Shown here in pieces: positions 17,204 to 25,823 of a DNA stretch of 64,000 nucleotides. Under the pieces are notes generated by a model that did no database searches, was not told where the DNA came from, and was given only the letters and a program-made list of their open reading frames with translations. This DNA comes from Shewanella eurypsychrophilus (GTDB lineage Bacteria > Pseudomonadota > Gammaproteobacteria > Enterobacterales > Shewanellaceae), in assembly GCF_007004545.3 (NCBI RefSeq), contig NZ_CP045503.2, forward strand, positions 466,501 through 530,500, read 5' to 3'. Each line of letters opens with the position of its first letter. The stretch's first letter is position 1. A program made the position numbers and the translations under genes.

Positions 17204-19042
17204 ATGAAAGACTTTAATAAGCGCTATCTAGCGTTGATAGTTGCAGGGGCTATGGGTCTATCTGCATGTGGTAGTGATGGTAAAGATGGTTCGGACGGTG
17301 AAGATGGCAAACCAACTCCACCGCCAACAGTTGAAGCATCAACCGTGACTAACGTTGAGATGATTGCTCACACGTTAGAAGAAGGCTTGGTGAAATTTGA
17401 GTTTGAAATAACCGATGAAGAAGGCCAATTAATATCGGGTCTCGTAAAAGCCAGTGCAGAAGTTGCAGAGCTTACAGAGAAAGGCATTGGTCGTAGTCGA
17501 GATGATTTCGAAGGAACCATTTTAGGCGGTAGTGCGAACGAAGCAACAGAAGGCGCAACGTTAACTGAAGTAGAGCCTGGTCGGTATGAGTTTGTCGCAC
17601 CAATGGCTTCAGTCAGTGCTGGTACTGAGGGTTTGATCCGTCTAGCTGTCGGCGGCGGAGAGAGCATTGCTAAGTCTCGCTATATCGTTGTAGCGAAGAG
17701 TGAAAGCATACATACCACATCCACGGCGACATGCCAAAGCTGTCACGTGGACTTCTTAGCTTCTTCTATAAAGCATTCGAGCTATACGGCAATAAATCCA
17801 GAAGGTTCGACTGACTTAGTCGCTGGTTGTATGGCATGTCACGGAAATATTGCTCGTGATGATGGCGGTTATGCCCGTAACACCATGCAGAAGATTGGAC
17901 ATATCAATCATCAGGAATTTGAAAAAGATTTTGCACCATCAAACTGTTATTCCTGTCATGCAGAGCCGATTGAAAAAGTGTATTCACAGCAGACTTGTAT
18001 TGATTGTCATGATACTGCCAATGTGGAAACTACGGCATTAGCTGCGACGTTCAACGCCTTTAATGAAGGTACTGATATGCGTCTTTTCCATAAAGAAGTA
18101 ATGGAAAAGAAAGCGGTTCATGAAGAACATAGCGTCTCAATGACAGCGGTTTATAACAATGCCACCGGCGAGTTCTGTACTGATATTTCTTTATTGAAGG
18201 GTGAAGAGCTGCTCAATCTAGAAACATTAACAGCAGATGGCTCAGTTTCATATGTTGGTGCTTACCTCCATGGTTATCATAACGAGTCTGTCGTTGGCCG
18301 TGCAGCACGTACCAGCACAATATCTTATGATGCCAACGGCACTGCAAGTGTCTGTTTTGCTACATTGGATGAAGTGTTCCCTGAAACAATTGCAAGTTCA
18401 CGCGTTACCTTTAACTTTGGTGCCGATGCGGGTTATGACGGGGTGACGCTACATGGTTACTCAGATGGCCTAGGTGGAACGGAATATGATCGTCGTGTAT
18501 CTGTAACGGCTGATAGTTGCACAACTTGTCATACCAATGGTTCTAACTATCACAAGAACGGTAGTTACAATGATGGTGGTTTAGGTTGTATTGCATGTCA
18601 TAACAATGGCCAAGATCGTAGTGCTAAGAACTCTGCACCAGGCTTTGGACCTATGGTTCATAGCATGCACTGGGGTGTAGGTAATACTGCAACCGATCCA
18701 GATGGTGAAGCAAACTCAGCCGCTAAGTTAAATGCTGAAAATTGTGTGGCTTGTCATGCTGAAGGCATAGACCTAAACGCGATTCCAAATCAGTATATTC
18801 TGTCTAAAGCCTATAACTCGGGTGATTCTGGTGTGATGACTAGCCCAATAACGGCTAACTGTTTTGCTTGTCACAATGATGATTCTGCTAAGAACCACAT
18901 GCTTCAGCAAGGTGGTGAAATCAATGCTGAGAAATTAGAAGACTGGTACACACTGCCAACTGCTGAGTCTTGTGCAACTTGTCATGCCGAAGGTAAGTCA
19001 TACGGTATCGATAAGTTCCACGTTTTTGACCGTGCGTTATAA
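17204..19042 (+). CDS. OmcA/MtrC-family multiheme c-type cytochrome lipoprotein (nine heme motifs)
   Basis: A 612-residue outer-membrane lipoprotein for extracellular electron transfer. Lipobox LSAC puts the acylated Cys at residue 22, followed by a Gly/Asp linker. CXXCH heme sites begin at about 177, 209, 248, 265, then 439, 462, 514, 553 and 590: four in the first heme domain and five in the second, separated by a beta-rich domain with two Cys (FCTDIS, VCFATL). The four-domain layout matches MtrC/OmcA, which usually have ten hemes; one in the first half appears missing. TAGGAG six bases before ATG 17204 decides the start over an in-frame GTG at 17198. No mtrAB partner is nearby. Confidence 0.92.
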   Translation: MKDFNKRYLALIVAGAMGLSACGSDGKDGSDGEDGKPTPPPTVEASTVTNVEMIAHTLEEGLVKFEFEITDEEGQLISGLVKASAEVAELTEKGIGRSRDDFEGTILGGSANEATEGATLTEVEPGRYEFVAPMASVSAGTEGLIRLAVGGGESIAKSRYIVVAKSESIHTTSTATCQSCHVDFLASSIKHSSYTAINPEGSTDLVAGCMACHGNIARDDGGYARNTMQKIGHINHQEFEKDFAPSNCYSCHAEPIEKVYSQQTCIDCHDTANVETTALAATFNAFNEGTDMRLFHKEVMEKKAVHEEHSVSMTAVYNNATGEFCTDISLLKGEELLNLETLTADGSVSYVGAYLHGYHNESVVGRAARTSTISYDANGTASVCFATLDEVFPETIASSRVTFNFGADAGYDGVTLHGYSDGLGGTEYDRRVSVTADSCTTCHTNGSNYHKNGSYNDGGLGCIACHNNGQDRSAKNSAPGFGPMVHSMHWGVGNTATDPDGEANSAAKLNAENCVACHAEGIDLNAIPNQYILSKAYNSGDSGVMTSPITANCFACHNDDSAKNHMLQQGGEINAEKLEDWYTLPTAESCATCHAEGKSYGIDKFHVFDRAL

Positions 19043-19411
19043 GTAAGAGCTGCTGATTATCATTTAGCAGAGGTTGGGTTACCGCTTAGCTTTAGCAGTA
19101 AACGGGGATGGGAAATGGCTACCCTGCAGGCTGTCACTTCCATCCCCACTCTCAAGATAAAACTCACTGATTAGCCAAAAGGCCCTTAGGGGCCTTTTTT
19201 GTTGTCTGCACTTTACAGATCCGTCTGTTTCTTCGCTTGAATATATTGCTCGCCTAATGTAAATGACTCGTTTTTTAGCCAATTATGCGCTAGCTTGCTA
19301 GTTACCCGCAAAATGCTGACCCAGGCGATAGTGTGTGTCTGACTCAATGTTGGCAGCGTGAAGTACATGGATTTTAACGATCTTTTTCGATGACAATACA
19401 AGAGGAACACA
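19043..19411. other. Gap between cytochrome and S9 peptidase genes
   Basis: Holds a G-rich/C-rich inverted repeat (GGGGATGGGAA near 19100 with TTCCATCCCC near 19136), the terminator at 19177-19200 and the peptidase leader. No coding sequence is convincing here. Confidence 0.6.
19177..19200 (+). terminator. Terminator after the multiheme cytochrome gene
   Basis: AAGGCCC pairs with GGGCCTT around loop TTAG, followed by TTTT. Confidence 0.85.
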
Positions 19412-21391
19412 ATGAAAAAGTCTCTTCACCTTAGCGTTTTGGCGCTGGCTGTTAGCTTAGGTCTATCAGCGTGCTCAATGAATACCGCAACCAAGATTAC
19501 TAATACGGACTCAGTAGCTGCACCGCAGACTCAGCAGGAGCCTGTTCAACAGTATGATGCCAAGACTTTCTTCGAGACGACCACCTATTTCGGCTCGTCT
19601 TTCTCTGCCGATGGTAAGTCGATATTAATCGGTTCGGATCAATCTGGGATCTTTAATCTGTATAAGGTCGATGCCACAACGGGGTCGCAATCTCCTTTGA
19701 CAACATTTACAGATACTACCTATCCCGTATCTTGGTTTCCTAACGATGACAGAGTATTGCTGACCCAAGATAATGGCGGCAATGAGCTTTATCATCTATT
19801 TGTGCGAGAACTCGATGGCCAGGTTGTCGATATCACGCCGGGTGATGAGACTCGTGCCGGTTTTGTGAACTTTACCAATGATGGTCAATACTTCTTTGCG
19901 ACAACTAACGAGCGCGATCCTAAGTTTATGGATCTCTATCGTTATGATGCTAAAACTTATGAACGTGAGTTAGTGTTTACCAATGAGCTAGGCTTCGATA
20001 TCTCAGAGGTCTCCAGTGATGGCCATTTTGTTTCTCTCTCTAAGACCCATACTAATAGAGACAGTGATACCTATCTGTTAGATTTCAGGAAGCGTATCGC
20101 TAACCCCAGCCTTATTAGTCAACATACTGATCCTGCCAACTATAATCCTATGACCTTCTCGGCGGATGGCAGTGCCTTGTATTACAGTACCGATGCTAAG
20201 GGCGAGTTCTCTCAAGTATGGCAATACGATATCGCCACTGGCGAGCATACATTAGCGGTGAAAGATGACTGGAATGTCAGTTTTGTTTACTTCTCAGAGT
20301 CTGGCCGTTATCGCGTATCCGGTGTGAATGCCGATGCCAGCACTCGTATCAGCATCTTAGATACCAAGACAGGCAAGGCCCTTAAACTGCCTACGTTACC
20401 CGATGGCGATCTTCGCAGTGTTAACTTCTCTAAAGATGAAGCCAGAGTCGCTTTCTACATTAACTCAGATACTTCGCCATCGAACCTGTTTGTATGGCAG
20501 CTAGGGACAGATTCCGCTAAACAACTGACTCAAGCCCTGAACCCTAAGATTAATTCAAATGACCTGGTTGCCAGTGAAGTGGTGCGTTTCAAGAGTTTCG
20601 ATGACTTAGCGATCCCTGGATTATTGTTTAAACCTATCGATGCCAGTGCAGATAACAAGAAGCCAGCCATTGTATTTGTCCATGGTGGCCCAGGTGGCCA
20701 GAGCCGCACTGGCTATAGTGCTATGCGTCAGCATCTTATCAATCATGGTTATGCGGTATTTGCTGTCAATAACCGTGGTAGTTCGGGTTATGGTAAGACC
20801 TTCTTCCATCTAGATGATAAGAACCACGGTGAGAATGACCTGCAGGATATCGTTTACGGTAAGAATTACCTGCAGACATTAGATTGGATCGATAAGGATA
20901 AGATTGGGATCATGGGTGGCAGCTATGGTGGTTATATGACGGCAGCGGCTTTGGCCTTTGAGCCTGACGAGTTTAAGGTCGGTATCGATATTTTCGGTGT
21001 CACTAACTGGGTGCGGACGTTAGAGTCTATTCCACCTTGGTGGGAGTCCTATAAAAAGGCACTTTTTGATGAGATGGGCGATCCTGCCACCGATGGTGAG
21101 CGTCATCGGGCTATCTCACCGTTATTTCATGCGCAGAATATCACTAAGCCTTTGATGGTGATCCAAGGGGCAAATGATCCTAGAGTACTTAAGGTTGAAA
21201 GTGATGAGCTGGTGGACAAGGTGAAGCAAAACGGCGTACCGGTTGAATATGTGGTATTTGACGACGAGGGCCATGGGTTCCGTAAGAAGCAAAACAGAAT
21301 TACCGCCTCTGAAGCCTATGTGAAGTTTCTCGATACTTACTTGAAAGGTGATGCCAGTCAGCTTCCTGGTGAGCGGGTTGCAACTAAGTAG
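19412..21391 (+). CDS. S9-family (prolyl oligopeptidase type) lipoprotein peptidase
   Basis: A 659-residue envelope serine peptidase. The N terminus is a lipoprotein signal with lipobox LSAC. A beta-propeller of about 380 residues (WD40-like PD repeats such as SFSADGKSILI, TFSADGSALYY) leads to an alpha/beta-hydrolase domain with HGGPGGQ, catalytic Ser in GGSYGGYM (near 504), Asp in QGANDPRV and His in DEGHGF. It is likely an exported aminopeptidase or dipeptidyl-peptidase acting on small peptides. AGAGGAA precedes the ATG. It stands alone between two terminators. A second S9 peptidase lies at 52510-54459, with a cleavable signal instead of a lipobox. Confidence 0.93.
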   Translation: MKKSLHLSVLALAVSLGLSACSMNTATKITNTDSVAAPQTQQEPVQQYDAKTFFETTTYFGSSFSADGKSILIGSDQSGIFNLYKVDATTGSQSPLTTFTDTTYPVSWFPNDDRVLLTQDNGGNELYHLFVRELDGQVVDITPGDETRAGFVNFTNDGQYFFATTNERDPKFMDLYRYDAKTYERELVFTNELGFDISEVSSDGHFVSLSKTHTNRDSDTYLLDFRKRIANPSLISQHTDPANYNPMTFSADGSALYYSTDAKGEFSQVWQYDIATGEHTLAVKDDWNVSFVYFSESGRYRVSGVNADASTRISILDTKTGKALKLPTLPDGDLRSVNFSKDEARVAFYINSDTSPSNLFVWQLGTDSAKQLTQALNPKINSNDLVASEVVRFKSFDDLAIPGLLFKPIDASADNKKPAIVFVHGGPGGQSRTGYSAMRQHLINHGYAVFAVNNRGSSGYGKTFFHLDDKNHGENDLQDIVYGKNYLQTLDWIDKDKIGIMGGSYGGYMTAAALAFEPDEFKVGIDIFGVTNWVRTLESIPPWWESYKKALFDEMGDPATDGERHRAISPLFHAQNITKPLMVIQGANDPRVLKVESDELVDKVKQNGVPVEYVVFDDEGHGFRKKQNRITASEAYVKFLDTYLKGDASQLPGERVATK

Positions 21392-21423
21392 CGGCGAAAC
21401 ATGCTGATTTGATTTAGAACGTT

Positions 21424-21447
21424 AAAGGCACTCAATTGAGTGCCTTT
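21424..21447. terminator. Bidirectional terminator, perfect palindrome
   Basis: A 24-bp perfect palindrome, AAAGGCACTC and GAGTGCCTTT around AATT, followed by TGTTTT. It lies between convergent genes. Confidence 0.85.
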
Positions 21448-21472
21448 TGTTTTATAACAGTGGGTTATCGCA

Positions 21473-21482
21473 ATTGGTATTA
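21473..21482 (-). repeat. Dispersed TAATACCAAT element, copy 2
   Basis: Minus-strand TAATACCAAT; its TAA is the stop codon of the DUF4382 lipoprotein gene. Confidence 0.55.
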
Positions 21483-22538
21483 ACTTGCCGGAACAAAAGC
21501 CTCAGGAAAGTGACGCTCAGTGCTTGAGCCAAGCTCCACAACAACAGCTTGTTCATCGACATGAATAAAGAATGGCTCTATTTCATCGTCTGGAGTGTTG
21601 GCTGCATCTGGATCATCATTTTGAGCCACGCAGGTGTAGCCTAAGCCATATGTGCCAGCATCGAGAAAGCCGAACTCGTATCCCTGACCAATTTCATTCT
21701 CATCAGCATCCAGAATCGGGTTAACCCGAGTCGATGCGATAGGCGCTACTTCCGTTAATAGGTAAGGCTCATTTTCTGCTCTGAAATCAGCCATATCAGC
21801 TAATGTAGTATCGATTGGGTAGAGATAAACAGCTTGGCTGTAGATATCTGGTAGGCCTAAATCTACGGCTGCTGATTGGCAGTCTGCGAACGTATCTGGA
21901 CTAATTTGTCCTGAAATTCCGCCAATTTCATTCGCGTTAACGAGTTGAACCGATGTTGGTTTTAGGGTCCAGTAATCTTTATTACCATGGGGGGCTTGTA
22001 GTCCTTTAGCTAAGTTAAATTCGGCTACAAAGGTGTTGCTTCCCTCCTCAATCGAGAAGGTCTTATTTAAAAATAATCGGCCAGTGTCTTCATCTTCGGC
22101 GCCGACGCCACCGCAGGAACCATTGCTATTGGTTGTTAGCCCTTCAATCCCGTTGGCCGTTTCTACATAAGAGCTGTCAGTGGAGCCTGTTTCACTTTTT
22201 TGCATGTAGATACACATCTGGTATTCGCCTATTGGCACAGACTCACCGCTCACAAGTGTAGCCACTTCGGCCCCCTGTACAGTTAACAGATCTACGTGTT
22301 TAAGCTCACCGCCGTCAGAGACATCGAATGAGATTGAGCCTTCACTATTTTTTAAGACGACCTGCTTGAAAGCAATATTGACCACTTCAGCATCGGCTGG
22401 ATTATCTGATACGCCCAGGCTAAATGTGCCTGTAGTGGGATCGGGAGTTTCTGGGGAGCTATTGTCGCTATCGCTGCCACCGCATGCTGCGAGTAAACTT
22501 GTTAGTGCTATCGCTAGCAGTGTCTTAGTATGTTTCAT
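21480..22538 (-). CDS. DUF4382-domain lipoprotein
   Basis: A 352-residue predicted lipoprotein. The signal ends in lipobox LAAC, followed by a Ser/Asp-rich linker, then a DUF4382-type domain starting GTFSLGVSDNPADAEVV with the characteristic opening strand and VDLLTVQG. Remaining sequence is beta-rich and acidic with four Cys that could form disulfides. Function is unknown; it is probably displayed in the periplasm or at the surface. It is monocistronic, with its stop codon inside a dispersed short repeat. AGGTG before the ATG is a modest ribosome binding site. Confidence 0.83.
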   Translation of the reverse strand: MKHTKTLLAIALTSLLAACGGSDSDNSSPETPDPTTGTFSLGVSDNPADAEVVNIAFKQVVLKNSEGSISFDVSDGGELKHVDLLTVQGAEVATLVSGESVPIGEYQMCIYMQKSETGSTDSSYVETANGIEGLTTNSNGSCGGVGAEDEDTGRLFLNKTFSIEEGSNTFVAEFNLAKGLQAPHGNKDYWTLKPTSVQLVNANEIGGISGQISPDTFADCQSAAVDLGLPDIYSQAVYLYPIDTTLADMADFRAENEPYLLTEVAPIASTRVNPILDADENEIGQGYEFGFLDAGTYGLGYTCVAQNDDPDAANTPDDEIEPFFIHVDEQAVVVELGSSTERHFPEAFVPAS

Positions 22539-22743
22539 GTTTCACCTAATCATCTATTTATGAATTGCAGGAAAGCTTATGGGGATCGTGTTATAGCGCT
22601 TTCTTCATAGGATATTTCGTTAAATATAGTTCTTCAACGGGCATTAGGATAGAGACTGAGGATTAAAAGTCTATGAAGAGTGAGACAGCATAGCGGAGTA
22701 TGTAGCAGGTTTAATCTGAGGTAAGGGATAAGTTAATCAATTA

Positions 22744-22780
22744 AAAAAATAACAAGGTGCTATAGATAAATAGCACCTTG
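22744..22780 (-). terminator. Terminator after yeeN
   Basis: CAAGGTGCTAT (22753-22763) pairs with ATAGCACCTTG (22770-22780); on the minus strand it is followed by TTATTTTTTTAA. The rest of the gap to the DUF4382 gene shows nothing distinctive. Confidence 0.88.
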
Positions 22781-22792
22781 AAACTGGGTATT

Positions 22793-23521
22793 TTAGTCTT
22801 CTGGCAACTCAGCATTGTGGTAGACGTTTTGTACATCATCACAATCTTCAAGCGCAGCAAGGAACTTTTCAAACTGTTCGACCACTTCTGGATCGGTAAT
22901 TTCTGTCATTGTCTGCGGAACGAAGGTGATCTCTTCTACTTCGAAATTGATATCCGGAGTCTCTTCAGTCAGGGATGTCTTGACCTTAAAGAATTCAGTG
23001 TGAGGGGCAAATACACTGACAATACCGTCTTCAAGTTCGACATCAGTCACATCGACATCGGCCATCATAAGCGCTTCAAGCACGGCTTCTTCATCTTCAC
23101 CTTTAAAGGCAAAAACAGCTTGGTGATCGAACATGTGACTAACAGTACCTGGGCCGCCGAGCTTAGCATCGTTCTTCACGAAAGATTGGCGAACCTCGGT
23201 AAAGGTACGCTTACCGTTATCGGTTAAGCAGTCGACGATAACCATAGCGCCGCCAGGGCTGAAGCCTTCGTAGCGTGCTGTTTCATAGTCTTCACCACCG
23301 CCGCCTTTAGCCTTGTCGATAGCACGTTCGATAACGTGTGCAGGAACTTGATCTTTCTTGGCTTTAGCGATCAGTTGACGAAGTGGTAGGTTACCGTCGG
23401 GGTCGAAGCCACCATTTTTTGCGCAAACATATATCTCTTTGCCATATCTTGAGTAAACTCTGGTTTTTTGACCAGCAGTTTTAGCCATAGACTCTTTGCG
23501 GTTTTGGTATGCTCTTCCCAT
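22793..23521 (-). CDS. yeeN: YebC/TACO1-family protein, YeeN type
   Basis: A 242-residue cytoplasmic protein of the YebC/TACO1 family, members of which act as transcriptional regulators or as translation factors that relieve ribosome stalling. The start [19 protein letters not shown] is the family signature, and [43 protein letters not shown] and [15 protein letters not shown] follow in order. It resembles E. coli YeeN more than YebC (for example the C-terminal [11 protein letters not shown]). An in-frame second Met at residue 12 exists, but family conservation begins at Met1. It is a single gene with its own terminator. Confidence 0.92.
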   Translation of the reverse strand: MGRAYQNRKESMAKTAGQKTRVYSRYGKEIYVCAKNGGFDPDGNLPLRQLIAKAKKDQVPAHVIERAIDKAKGGGGEDYETARYEGFSPGGAMVIVDCLTDNGKRTFTEVRQSFVKNDAKLGGPGTVSHMFDHQAVFAFKGEDEEAVLEALMMADVDVTDVELEDGIVSVFAPHTEFFKVKTSLTEETPDINFEVEEITFVPQTMTEITDPEVVEQFEKFLAALEDCDDVQNVYHNAELPED

Positions 23522-23720
23522 CTTGCCCTATCTCATTATGCGTAAAAAATTGTTTGCAATGTTAGCAGCTTTAACGGCACTTTGCAGGGGTAAGCTTTGA
23601 AATGTGGAAATAGCTCTCAGTTTACCAAATGAAAACGGTGTAGATGTTTGAAGCGTGAATGCATTGCTTTAGCTAACTAATGAGCAAAAACCGTTAATGG
23701 CTACACTCATCACAGTATAT

Positions 23721-24665
23721 CTATGACTGATTATTGCTTGGTAAGGTAACAAAGTCAGGTATATCGAGAAGTATATAGTCGGTGTTTTCACTTAGGCTCT
23801 GATAAATGAACTCGATAAATACTTTATATTTACGAGGCAGATAGGCTCGCTGTGGAAAACAGATGGTGACCTTAGTTTGTGACATAGGGAAATCTTCTAG
23901 CAATGGAATAAGTTGTTTGTCCTCTAAGGCTTGTCTGGCAATGAGATCCGGCACAGTGGCTATCCCTAATCCCTCTATGGCGGCTTCTCTTGCCAAAGTG
24001 ACATTATTAACCGTCAGTCTTGCTTCTGGCTCATAAGTGACCCAATTCTGGCCATCAAATAGGGTCCAGCTAGCATCGATATGGGCTGATTTGAGCCGTA
24101 TACCCTTATGTTGTTGCAGATCTTTAGGCGTTGTAGGTGTACCAAATTTTTCTAGGTATGCGGGGCTTGCCATCAAAGTCTTAGCCGTGTTGATCAGATC
24201 GTAGCTCTGCAACCTTGTATCTGTGGAATTGGTTATTTGAAAAAGAATATCGATACCCTCTTCAACCACATCGACCTTACGGTTACTGAGCTCTGCTTCT
24301 ATGGTGATATCAGGATATTGCGCCAGAAAACGAGCAAAAATACGCCCAAGAAACAACTGACCTAATTCAATAGGGCAGACTAAGGTCAGATTACCTTTGA
24401 TGACTTCCTGATTAGCGCTGAGCTGATCTTCGGCATTTCTGAGATCGGTTAAGATCCTATGGACCTTGCTGTAATAAGCTGAGCCTGCCTCGGTCAGCTT
24501 GAGTTTTCTGGTGGTACGAAACAGCAGTTGTACGCCAGCATCGGCCTCTAACTCGGCTATCTTACGGCTCACCGTGGCCTTGGTTAGACCTAAAGCCTTA
24601 GCCGCTGCGGTAAAACTGCCTTGCTCGACGACCTGAGCAAACATCTGAACGCGATTCAAATCCAT
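23721..24665 (-). CDS. LysR-family regulator divergent from an efflux operon
   Basis: A 314-residue LysR-type regulator. The N-terminal winged helix reads MDLNRVQMFAQVVEQGSFTAAA and LTKATVSRKIAELE, followed by the linker helix and a periplasmic-binding-protein-like effector domain. It is transcribed away from an EmrA/EmrB-like pair with a 97-base shared spacer containing two inverted repeats, so it most likely controls that efflux system and itself. The inducer is not readable from sequence. Confidence 0.93.
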   Translation of the reverse strand: MDLNRVQMFAQVVEQGSFTAAAKALGLTKATVSRKIAELEADAGVQLLFRTTRKLKLTEAGSAYYSKVHRILTDLRNAEDQLSANQEVIKGNLTLVCPIELGQLFLGRIFARFLAQYPDITIEAELSNRKVDVVEEGIDILFQITNSTDTRLQSYDLINTAKTLMASPAYLEKFGTPTTPKDLQQHKGIRLKSAHIDASWTLFDGQNWVTYEPEARLTVNNVTLAREAAIEGLGIATVPDLIARQALEDKQLIPLLEDFPMSQTKVTICFPQRAYLPRKYKVFIEFIYQSLSENTDYILLDIPDFVTLPSNNQS

Positions 24666-24706
24666 GATTGTTACACCTGTGAAACAGTGGGTTGAATTTT
24701 AACTAT

Positions 24707-24747
24707 CTAATAAACATTAGGAGACAGTAGTAGACTATCAATGTCTA
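24707..24747. promoter_or_regulatory. Two inverted repeats in the LysR/efflux intergenic region
   Basis: CTAAT-AAAC-ATTAG (24707-24720) and TAGAC-TATCAAT-GTCTA (24731-24747) lie between the divergent genes. LysR regulators bind such interrupted dyads; both are candidates for the recognition and activation sites. Confidence 0.5.
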
Positions 24748-24762
24748 ATCAAGGAGTCTGTT

Positions 24763-25821
24763 ATGTCCAAGAGCAAAATTTTTATTATCGGATCATTATT
24801 AATTGCGGCCCTATTGGGTGGTGGTTACTACTGGTGGACGCAAGTGCGCTTCTTTGAATCGACAGACAATGCCTATGTTGAGTCAGACATCTCCCATATA
24901 AGTGTCAAAGTACCGGGTTATGTGGTGATGACAGATATTACCGATAACCAACATGTGGAAGCTGGCCAGCTATTGGCTCAACTCGAAGATAATCAATATG
25001 TCGCTAAAGTCGCTCAGGGTAACGCAGAGTTAGACAGTGCCATCGCAGATCAACAAACATTAATCGCTAAGGTGAGTCTGCAACATGCCTTAATCAATCA
25101 GGCTGAAGCCGGGGTTGCTGCAGCAAAGTCAGACCTTTCTAGGGCACAGCAGCAGTTATCGCGATCGAAGAAGCTAAAGGTGAAAAACTATAGCTCCCAG
25201 GATGATGTCGATGAGAGGCAAGCCGGCGTCGAGTCATCCGTAGCTCATTTGGATGAGGCTAAGGCGGCGCTAATCGCTCAGCAAAGAGAGCTTGCGGTAT
25301 TCAATGCTCAGCTGCAACAGATAGATGCCAATGTGGTTAAGGCTAAGGCCGGGCTTGAACTGGCCAAGATTCAGTTAGAAGATACTCAAGTGCGTGCACC
25401 ATTTTCAGGTGTGATAGGAAAGCGTGGGGCCATGAAGGGCCAGTACGTGCAGCCTGGGCAGGCACTATACAGTTTGGTGCCGGATGGGGCTGTGTGGATC
25501 ACGGCAAACTTTAAAGAGACCCAGATCCAGAATATGCAGCCTGGTCAGCAGGTACAGGTGAGTCTAGATGCGTTTCCCGACCAAACCTTCACAGGTGTAA
25601 TCGACAGCTTGTCACCTGCTTCCGGCGCCAAATTTAGCTTGCTGCCAGCGGAAAATGCCACCGGAAACTTCACCAAAATAGTACAGAGAATTCCGGTGAG
25701 GATCCGTTTGGACTTGAGTGAGGCTCAGGCGCGAGTCGTTCCTGGTTTGAGTGCTGTTGTTAAGGTCGATACCCATAGCGAGCCACTCGATCAAGCCATT
25801 GCTGCCAATCTAGGTCACTAA
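24763..25821 (+). CDS. EmrA-like membrane fusion protein (HlyD family)
   Basis: A 352-residue periplasmic adaptor of a tripartite efflux pump. One N-terminal membrane anchor (about 5-25) precedes the biotinyl-lipoyl half-motifs (ISHISVKVPGYVVMTDITDN and VRAPFSGVIGKRGAMKGQYV) around a long alpha-hairpin (about 95-190), then beta-barrel segments. The short anchor and arrangement match EmrA, which links an MFS pump to an outer-membrane channel. CAAGGAGTC precedes the ATG. The MFS gene follows two bases after the stop. No outer-membrane factor gene is adjacent, so a TolC-type protein encoded elsewhere would be needed. Confidence 0.93.
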   Translation: MSKSKIFIIGSLLIAALLGGGYYWWTQVRFFESTDNAYVESDISHISVKVPGYVVMTDITDNQHVEAGQLLAQLEDNQYVAKVAQGNAELDSAIADQQTLIAKVSLQHALINQAEAGVAAAKSDLSRAQQQLSRSKKLKVKNYSSQDDVDERQAGVESSVAHLDEAKAALIAQQRELAVFNAQLQQIDANVVKAKAGLELAKIQLEDTQVRAPFSGVIGKRGAMKGQYVQPGQALYSLVPDGAVWITANFKETQIQNMQPGQQVQVSLDAFPDQTFTGVIDSLSPASGAKFSLLPAENATGNFTKIVQRIPVRIRLDLSEAQARVVPGLSAVVKVDTHSEPLDQAIAANLGH

Positions 25822-25823
25822 TT

